A program made the translations under genes and the position numbers. From Sabethes cyaneus (Eukaryota; Arthropoda; Insecta; Diptera; Culicidae), in assembly GCF_943734655.1 (NCBI RefSeq), contig NC_071355.1:71119449-71183448 (forward strand): a stretch of DNA of 64,000 nt, in the 5' to 3' direction. Of this stretch, positions 57,469 through 64,000 are shown piece by piece (within the stretch, counting starts at the first letter, position 1; every line of letters starts with the position of its first letter). The notes below the pieces were generated by a model. That model made no database searches, had not been told where the DNA came from, and saw only the letters and a list, made by a program, of their open reading frames with translations.

Positions 57469-59470
57469 ATTTCGATATGCACTGCCTGTTTTTAATATAG
57501 GTACTAGAATTTTTTTTCACACACATGGTATAATCACGCTTTGTCTTATAGGTATTGTTATTTGAAGGAAATTAGTATTTTTTTGAATTAGAATCATTTC
57601 ACATCGTTTAGAGATTTTACTTATATTAACTAAGGATGCTTACTCCCGACTTTCGTTATTGATCTTTTATCATTCGCCTTTCAGCTATGCTCTTCGTTCT
57701 TTCATTTTTATTCAAGGAGTTTTTCGGTTTGGTGGTTCGTATATTTTAACATCTGTCTTTCTGGTATCTTTACATCTGTTTTTATTTGCGATTTGTTCTT
57801 CTTTTTATTGTCTTTTGTTGCGTTTTTAGTTGCTCTTGATGGCGTCTTTTTGTCCTCGCTTGTAGTCTGTTTTGGCGTTTCTTGTTGCTGTCGTTTAATT
57901 GACTCTTCATCGACTTTCCTGCATCTATTTTTTGTGTCATCGTCATTTTACTATGTCTCTAGACATTTTTGTCAATTTTCTAAAGTTTTTCGACGTCGTT
58001 TCGTCGTATTTTTGTCGTTCTTCGTCTTTTATTTGCATCGGCTTTTCGCCTTGTCATCACTTCTTCGCCACCTTTTCCCTGACTTTTCGCCGTCTCTTCG
58101 TCATCTATTTGCTGTCTTTTCGTTATTTTTCTTGAATTTTTTTCAACTCATTTTCCTTCCTTTTATCATTTCTCTGTCGTACTGTCGTATTTTTCGTCGC
58201 CTTACTTTTTACCGTTTTTGTTCTCTTTTTTGTTGGTGTTTTGAGATTCGATCATTTTGTCATTTTTGTGGTTTTTACCAGCTTTTCATCTTTTTCCAAC
58301 GTTTTTTGTTGTCATTTTGTCGTCTTTGTAATCTTTCCATCACCTTTTCTCGTCGTCCTGTTTTTTTTTTGTTAAGACAACCAACAATGTCGCAAAAGAC
58401 GACCTTTAAGACTGTCGCGGTGGCCTTTTACCCCAATGTCTATCTGGCATTTTAAATAAGACAACCAAAATGTTGTTCTTGACGATTTTTTGCCATTTTT
58501 GTCCTCTTTATTGTCGTTGTTTTGGCATCTATTCATCGACTTCATCGTATTTTCATGCTATTTCCGTCGTCTGTTCGCCATATTTTGACACATGTCATGT
58601 TTTTTGCCGTCTTTTGGTCAACTCTTTGTTGTTTTTTCTTCGTGTTCGTCGTTTTTTTGTCATCTCTGTCGTGTTTGTCATTTCTTGTCATGTTATTTGT
58701 TATTTTTGTTGTTGTTTTAGTGTCTTCTCATCGTATTTTTACCACCTTTATAACGTTCCTTTGTCGCTTGTTGTGCGTTTTTTCGGCGGTTTTTCGTCAT
58801 GTTTTTGTCTTTTTCCGTATTTATTTACTGGGGATTTTAACTATTTGCCATTACCATTTTGTCATCTTATTGCTGCTTTTTTGCTGTTCTTTCGTCGTGT
58901 GTTTGTTGCCTGTTTGTTGTCGTTCTTTCGCCGGTTTTTCTCAATTCTATGTTGTCTTTTCTTTATATTCAGCTATTTCTTTGACGTATTTTTGTTGTGA
59001 TTTTTTCGTACTTTCGTCATCCGTACGTCTTTTATTAACATCAAATTATTTCGACAGCTTTTCGCCGTCATTTTGTCGTCTTTTCTTCATTTTTGTCATC
59101 TTTCCATAATCTTCTATTGTCATTTTGCGCGATTTTCTTATTGCGTTGTAGTGTTTCATTTTATATCGTCACTTTCTTTGCTATTCTTTGTCGTATGGTT
59201 TGTTGTCCGTTGTCTTTTTAATGCCTCTTTTTTGTCGCCCTTTTGACACTTTTTAAACGATCTTTTGCCATTTTTATTGTTCTTGTAGCTGAAGTTTTTC
59301 ATCGTCTTTTTGTCATCTTTTCGTTGCATTTTCGCTATCTTTCTGTTTGTTACTCTTTTGGCTTATTTTCGTCGTCTTTTCTTTGTTCTTTGTTACCTTT
59401 TTATCGTCTGTTGCTGTTGTTTCGTCAATTTTTTCGTCTATCCTTAACATTTTTTCCATTTTTTCAAAAT
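57469..59470 (+). repeat. Type-B module copy 3, right part
   Basis: Resumes at TTTCGATATGCACTGCCTG and follows 1120-1770 and 12820-14640 through the GTCGTCTTTT tract to TTCGTCTATCCTTAACATTT. The frames 57793-58455, 58470-59000 and 58522-59109 are Phe/Cys/Ser-rich artefacts. Confidence 0.8.
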
Positions 59471-59940
59471 CGCATATCGTTATAACATAATGAAATAAGA
59501 TCTAAGCAAAAAAAGTAAAAGAACGATTCTAGTGACCCTTCATAGCTTTAGAATTTTCAATTAAGTTATGAAGTCAAAAAGAAATAGAACGACGAAGAAA
59601 ACCTAAAATTTCAAAATAACTTTGAAGAGTTTGAACGTTAAAGATAATATGAAAAGAAAACTGGCAAGATTTGGATCGATGTGTGAGTTTTATGAAAATT
59701 AAAATAAAATTCGAGTTCAGGGCGACGAAAAATAAAATATGAAACCCGACCCTCTCTACTAACCACATTAAACTTCATAATGTTGTGCGTCGCTACGTTC
59801 GAACAACAACTGATCGAATATAGGCGATAGTTGCGAATACCAGCTCTGAGTTAATGGACAATTTTAAAACTTACTTTCATTGCAGTACAAGAGCAGTAAT
59901 ATTCAATTATTCGCATCCAGACTTTTAATTCATATTTAAG

Positions 59941-61359
59941 ATGGATGATGGATTTAAGATGGTGCCCTCGTTAGAACTGGAGGAAGATCTGTACATCGCA
60001 GAACCGTTGTTTAAGGTGCATTTGGATGTGCCTTCCTTAGAATGGAAGGGAATTGTTGAAATAAGAGCACTAGTTGATAAAATAACGGAATCTGATGAAA
60101 TAACGGAACCTGATGAAAGTGAAACTGGATTGACTGCGGTGAAACTGGAAACAAAAATGGAAACTGAAGATGATACTTTTGTTTCTACCCAAGAGGAGCT
60201 GGGCAACGCAACGGCAGTATATTCGGATACCCGTGATAACGAACCGCCAAACGGTCCAGATAAAATGAACAACACCGAAATGACCTGCCCGCCGCTAATT
60301 GCTCCTGAAAATGTAACTTGGCTTACCTATGACTTACCGTGCACTCAGAGGGTGGTCAATACTGAATATGCTGGAATCCGATATAATTCTGCGATCACCA
60401 AATCATACCGCGCAGTAAGACCGATGCCAGCGTCAGATTCCACTCCAGGAATCCCACTTCAGGCGCCTGTAGGTGCTCGTCCGCCACATATTGCTCAAGA
60501 AATTCACAGTCAGCCGCCTACAGTTGCTCCCCAGCCAAATTTAGCTCAATGTATTGAAATTGAGCGGCCTGGAGCTGCTTCCCAGCAGCATTTTAATCAA
60601 GGATATCAAACAGCTGCTTCCCAGCCATATGTTACTCCAAGAATGCAAAGTCAGTCACTTGGAGCTATTTCCAAGCAACATGTTACTCTAGGAGCACAAA
60701 GTCAGCCGCCTAGAGTTGCGCCTCAGCCACTTTCTGCTCCAGGAACCCAAAGACAGTGGCATGGAGCTATTCCCAAGTCGCATGTAACTCCAGGAACCCG
60801 AAGCCAGACGCCCAGAGCTGCACACCAGCCAAACTCTACCTCAGAAATGCAAAGACAGTCGCATGGAGCTATGCAGCAGTCGCTTAGAGTTGCTCCCCCT
60901 GCTCTAGGAAATCAAAGTTGTTTGATTGGAGCTATTCCCATGTTACGTGTTTCACCAGGAATCCAAAGTCAGCCGCCTAGAGTTGCTCACCAGTCACTTT
61001 CTGGTCCAGGAACACAAACCCAGCCGCCTAGAGATGCTTTCCAGCCAAACTCTACCCAAGGAATCCAAAGCCATCCGCAACAAATTTCGACAGAACCCGT
61101 TACAGTGCCAGTTGTTCCAGGGTTACTCCCTGAAAGTGTTGCATTGTCACGATATCTTCTGTTGCAATGTCCTCATGCATCACCAGAACCATCTTCAGGT
61201 GCCCGGGCACAGAGAGAATACATGCTGGTAAAGATTGTTTTCCGAACGGTTGCGTCGGTACCTAACACCGGCAAGGTTGGAGCCGCCATTGAAGTATTTC
61301 CGTCCGATTCCGCTACTGGACTACCGAGACGTCAAGTGTTACATCTTTTCATTATATAG
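59941..61359 (+). CDS. Proline/glutamine-rich protein with 17-residue repeats
   Basis: A 472-residue protein, uninterrupted. Residues 1-105 are acidic (LELEEDLYIAEP, ESDEITEPDESE, KMETEDDTF). Residues ~189-375 consist of eleven ~17-residue units alternating between QSQPPRVAPQPLSxPGT and QxQSHGAIxKxHVTPGT patterns (one unit 21, one 14, one 16). The last ~95 residues are non-repetitive and end SGLPRRQVLHLFII-like. It has no signal peptide, transmembrane segment or zinc finger. It resembles a low-complexity transcriptional or scaffold region, but no family is recognised. The start follows a splice acceptor by 55 bases. The 3' flank shares ordered motifs (CAAACCC, ATTGTTAATATACT) with the zinc-finger genes, hinting at distant common origin. 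Confidence 0.7.
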   Translation: MDDGFKMVPSLELEEDLYIAEPLFKVHLDVPSLEWKGIVEIRALVDKITESDEITEPDESETGLTAVKLETKMETEDDTFVSTQEELGNATAVYSDTRDNEPPNGPDKMNNTEMTCPPLIAPENVTWLTYDLPCTQRVVNTEYAGIRYNSAITKSYRAVRPMPASDSTPGIPLQAPVGARPPHIAQEIHSQPPTVAPQPNLAQCIEIERPGAASQQHFNQGYQTAASQPYVTPRMQSQSLGAISKQHVTLGAQSQPPRVAPQPLSAPGTQRQWHGAIPKSHVTPGTRSQTPRAAHQPNSTSEMQRQSHGAMQQSLRVAPPALGNQSCLIGAIPMLRVSPGIQSQPPRVAHQSLSGPGTQTQPPRDAFQPNSTQGIQSHPQQISTEPVTVPVVPGLLPESVALSRYLLLQCPHASPEPSSGARAQREYMLVKIVFRTVASVPNTGKVGAAIEVFPSDSATGLPRRQVLHLFII

Positions 61360-61875
61360 TGGCGTGACGGACTGTGAAGGACAAACCCAATCGTCTGTTG
61401 ATTGTTAATATACTCATTTTATTTATATTTGACATTGCATTTTTGCATGAAAAAAGTTTTACTAATATATTTTTAAGCAAATATTTAATTATCATTGAAT
61501 CCGATAGTATTCCGGTCAGTTGTTAAAAGCGCTGCTTGCTTTGAAAATGTTCAATTATTCAGTTAGGTATGTACTATAAAAAATACAGTTTATTTTAGAT
61601 TTGCACCAAATTGTCCCCAACTATTGTAAACTTCATATTAGTGTTTCACAGAAAAATGGAACAAAGCATTGTTTTGTTATCCGCTAATCAGAATTAAAAA
61701 CTGCCAATTTCTGTCTCATTTGCTTCGTGCCTCGTAGAAAATTTTATGTAGCATGTCCTTATTTTGGCGGTTTGCAGATTAGTAGTATTTTTAGGCGATT
61801 CAATTAACGAGTAAGAAGTGAGACTAACAGTGCACATTTCAAAACATTATTTCTGATCATTCGTTTATTTATTAC
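61360..61875 (+). other. 3' flank of the repeat-protein gene
   Basis: ACAAACCCAATCGTCTGTT then GATTGTTAATATACTCATTT echo 12345-12420 in order and spacing. The rest is AT-rich without a recognised feature. Confidence 0.4.
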
Positions 61876-63755
61876 TAGCTGACCCGACAAACTTCGTATT
61901 GCCACAAATTAACCTGTGTTGTACATAAATCATGAATCTCGGATGATCTTTGTCACAATCTCGAGTTTAGCAAGTTTCTGAGCAGTTTAACCTTAGATGA
62001 TTCATTTTGGCAGTTACGTAACTATGAAAGCATCCTAGGTAACCAATAAGCATCACCAATGCTATTCAAATGTAGGCCAATAAGCATTTAAGTCACCTTA
62101 AATGCTACATAAATATACAGCTACTTTACTGATAACCTTCTTGTAGTGCTGACAATGCTAATTTACAGCTAATTACCGACACGAAGAATTTGAATAGAAT
62201 TCTGGATGCCAATTTACAACACCTATGCAGTCAAAAAGCTAACATACAATAACGTGCAGTATAAAATGCCAGATACGCTGATTTCCTGCTTACGTTAAGG
62301 CTTATTAGTTACCTGAAATGGGTAGTTCAATATATAAATTTGCAATTTTTCCTCACAGTAAAGCAGAAAACAACTCCCCTGTACCCTCATTGCATAGCCA
62401 GAAAGCGGATAGTAATATTCGCCATGATTGTACAACATTACGCCGAATATCATTTTGCGAAAAACCTTAAGCGGAATGTACCATTTCACGGAAAATTTTT
62501 TTGTGGAAAGTACCATTTCGCGATCCTCTCCTTACTCGCTGTCGGAAGGGAACCCAGGTAGACCTAGGAAAATAAATAAACCTAGACAGTAGTGATTTCT
62601 ACGGGGAGTTGCCTCCCCACAGTGGGCGGCGCTTCCGACGGCGGGTCGCCGGCAACACTCGCGGCCGTCTCGTCCTGAATGATCTAGTGTTACTATAGAT
62701 AGTTTTTGTGGTCTTGTTATTGATTAATGTTTTATGGAAGAGTCTCGAATTTCTCGAGTTCGATTAGTTTTTGAGTTTCGCAAAAATTTCTGTTTTATTT
62801 GTATGAGAGTCCATATCCCCCTACCACAGGGGTGAGAGGTCTCTAACTATCATAAAATAAATTCAAGACTCAAAAATCTCCTACATGCTAAATTTGGTTC
62901 CATTGGCTTTATTAGTACTCAAATTATTAGGAAATTTGTATTTCATTTGTATGGGAGCCCCTCCTTTTAAAAGGGGAAGGGGTCGTAATTCACCATAGAA
63001 AAAATTTCTGCCATCTAAAACTCCCACATGCCAAATTTGGTTCCATTTGCTTGATTAGTTCTCGAGATAAGAGGAAATTTGCATTTCATTTGTATGGAAG
63101 CCCACCATCTTAAAGGGGAGATGGGTCATAACTCGCTTTCTAAAGAGGAGAGGGGTCTCAATTCATCATAGAAAAAATTCTTGCCTCCAAAAACACACAC
63201 ATGCCAAATTTGGTCCCATTTGCTTGATTAGTTCTCGAGTTTTGAGGAAATTTGTATTTCATTTGTACAGGAGCCCCCCCTTTTAAAGTGGGAAGGGGTC
63301 CTAATTCACCATAGAAAATTTTCTTACCCTCGAAAACCTTCACATGCCAAATTTGGTTCCATTTGCTTGATTAGTTCCCGAGTTATGAGAAAATTTGTAT
63401 GGAAGCCCCCCCTCTTAAAGGGGAGAGGAGTTATAATTCCCCTTATAAAGAGGGGAGGGGTCTCAATGTACCATGGAAAAAATTCTGGTCACCGAAAACA
63501 CCCACATGCCAAATTTTGTTCTATTTGCTTGATTAGTTCTCGAGTTATGCAGAAATTTGTGTTTCATTTGTATGGGAGCCCCCCCCCCCTCTTAGTGGGG
63601 GGAGGGTTCTCTAACCATCACTAAAACCTTTCCCGGCCCCAAAAACCTCTACATGCAAATTTTCACGGCGATTGGTTGAGTAGTTTTCGATTCTATAAGG
63701 AACATACGGACAGACAGACAGATAGACAGACAGAAATCCTTTTTTATAGGTATAG
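61876..63755 (+). repeat. CTAGCTGACCCGACAAACTTC insect repeat with tandem units
   Basis: Starts CTAGCTGACCCGACAAAC and ends with AGTTTTCGATTCTATAAGG, (GACA)n and ATAGGTATAGATT, a widespread insect repeat layout. From 62755 the same ~125-185-bp unit recurs about six times: ATTTGTATGGGAGCCCCCC, GGGGAGAGGGGTCT, CATAGAAAAAATT, CATGCCAAATTTGGTTCCAT and TTGATTAGTTCTCGAG. A GC-rich patch GGGCGGCGCTTCCGACGG lies at 62625-62660. A MITE at 62037-62314 interrupts it. Confidence 0.65.
62037..62314. mobile_element. AGGTAACCAATAAGC MITE
   Basis: The ends AGGTAACCAATAAGC and GCTTATTAGTTACCT are inverted (one mismatch). 278 bp, non-coding. The TSD is not clear. Confidence 0.65.
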
Positions 63756-64000
63756 ATTGTACCTTTCGAAAACATTTAGCACATTTCACGTCGTTTTATC
63801 GGATACGCTGCTGGAATTCCGTTTAGCTTGACTGGTGCAGTTATCCTTTTGCAAGCAATGCTAGGCCTACCGGATTTTGGCGAGCTGAGCTCTCCAATTC
63901 AATCTTGATTTGTGTTGATTCCACGATGGCTTACTTTCCACAACGGCCTTCAAGTATCAATTCAGTTTTATTTTAACTCATTTCTATCTCAATACAGCAC
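63756..64000. other. Window edge, nothing recognised
   Basis: AT-rich sequence with no frame or repeat that could be identified. Confidence 0.4.

Larger units (their letters stand above)
52549..59758. mobile_element. Outer hAT element, 7.2 kb, multiply nested
   Basis: An 8-bp TSD CTAACCAC (52541-52548 and 59759-59766) flanks ends TAGAGATGGTCGGGTTTC and, inverted, TAGAGAGGGTCGGGTTTC (17 of 18 match). The TAGAGATG start is reminiscent of Ac-type hAT ends. The interior holds a split type-B pyrimidine module, element A, a second hAT and LINE debris. No transposase is visible. Confidence 0.85.
52471..59885 (+). other. Intron inflated by a hAT insertion
   Basis: Donor GTAAGTG at 52471 and acceptor ACTTACTTTCATTGCAG ending 59885. 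Removing the hAT and one TSD leaves 197 bp, a normal short insect intron. The coding frame starts 55 bases after the acceptor. Confidence 0.5.

Overview
This window is a repeat-saturated insect genome segment, most likely from a culicine mosquito and probably Aedes. The reasons are a Feilai-like tRNA-derived SINE, RTE and CR1/Jockey-type LINE debris, many hAT, piggyBac-like and TA-target DNA transposons with their MITEs, very long pyrimidine-rich degenerate tracts, and short AT-rich host genes with insect-type ATG contexts. No prokaryotic, rRNA or viral gene was recognised, and no genuine tRNA gene.

Three loci look like host genes. The first is a pair of duplicated C2H2 zinc-finger genes, 91-672 and 11014-12327. 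The first copy has lost an in-frame 732-bp block. The copies are almost identical outside the fingers, but differ at residues expected to contact DNA in fingers 1 and 3. The second is a small ORF at 46066-46563 behind a good splice acceptor. The third is a 472-codon proline/glutamine-rich gene at 59941-61359 built around eleven copies of a ~17-residue repeat. Its probable 5'-leader exon ends at a perfect donor at 52471. Its original ~197-bp intron has been inflated to 7.4 kb by one nested transposon stack.

Almost everything else is mobile DNA. Several insertions can be resolved to the base by target-site duplications (TSDs) and by empty-site copies inside the same window. These are: (1) a 2.5-kb CCCAAGTAAC element at 2648-5148 that holds a truncated CR1/Jockey LINE; (2) a piggyBac-like foldback element at 19350-23724 with inverted arms of 152-bp units, invaded by a second piggyBac-like element at 21208-23530 that carries a decayed transposase; (3) a SINE cut by a hAT MITE at 24239-24919; (4) a broken mariner with a MITE inside it; (5) a full-length ~3.4-kb RTE LINE at 30545-38518 split by a 3.6-kb hAT and by a 1-kb element with 32-bp terminal repeats and a 9-bp TSD; (6) three TA-flanked elements (A 53219-57466, B 43199-45365, C 38570-42773); (7) a hAT at 52549-59758 that holds element A, which holds another hAT, which holds LINE fragments.

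The most novel signal is in elements A, B and C. Each carries its own short phrase (A TAATTCTGCGCAC, B TAATTCCGCGCAC, C CTTGAATGGACCTA). In all three the phrase sits at nearly the same offsets from the left end (about +12, +200 to +212, +230 and +253), and in a comparable asymmetric layout at the right end. This resembles a conserved array of transposase-binding sites whose sequence has changed between families while the spacing has not.

The long T-rich tracts (8.3-10.0, 13.0-14.7, 47.5-48.4, 57.6-59.5 kb) and their purine-rich reverse copies (17.2-17.6, 25.2-27.1, 46.9-47.3 kb) recur as composite modules, joined to arrays of a degenerate 12-bp AATTTCAAGTCC motif and a conserved ~90-bp box. 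They produce long spurious ORFs.
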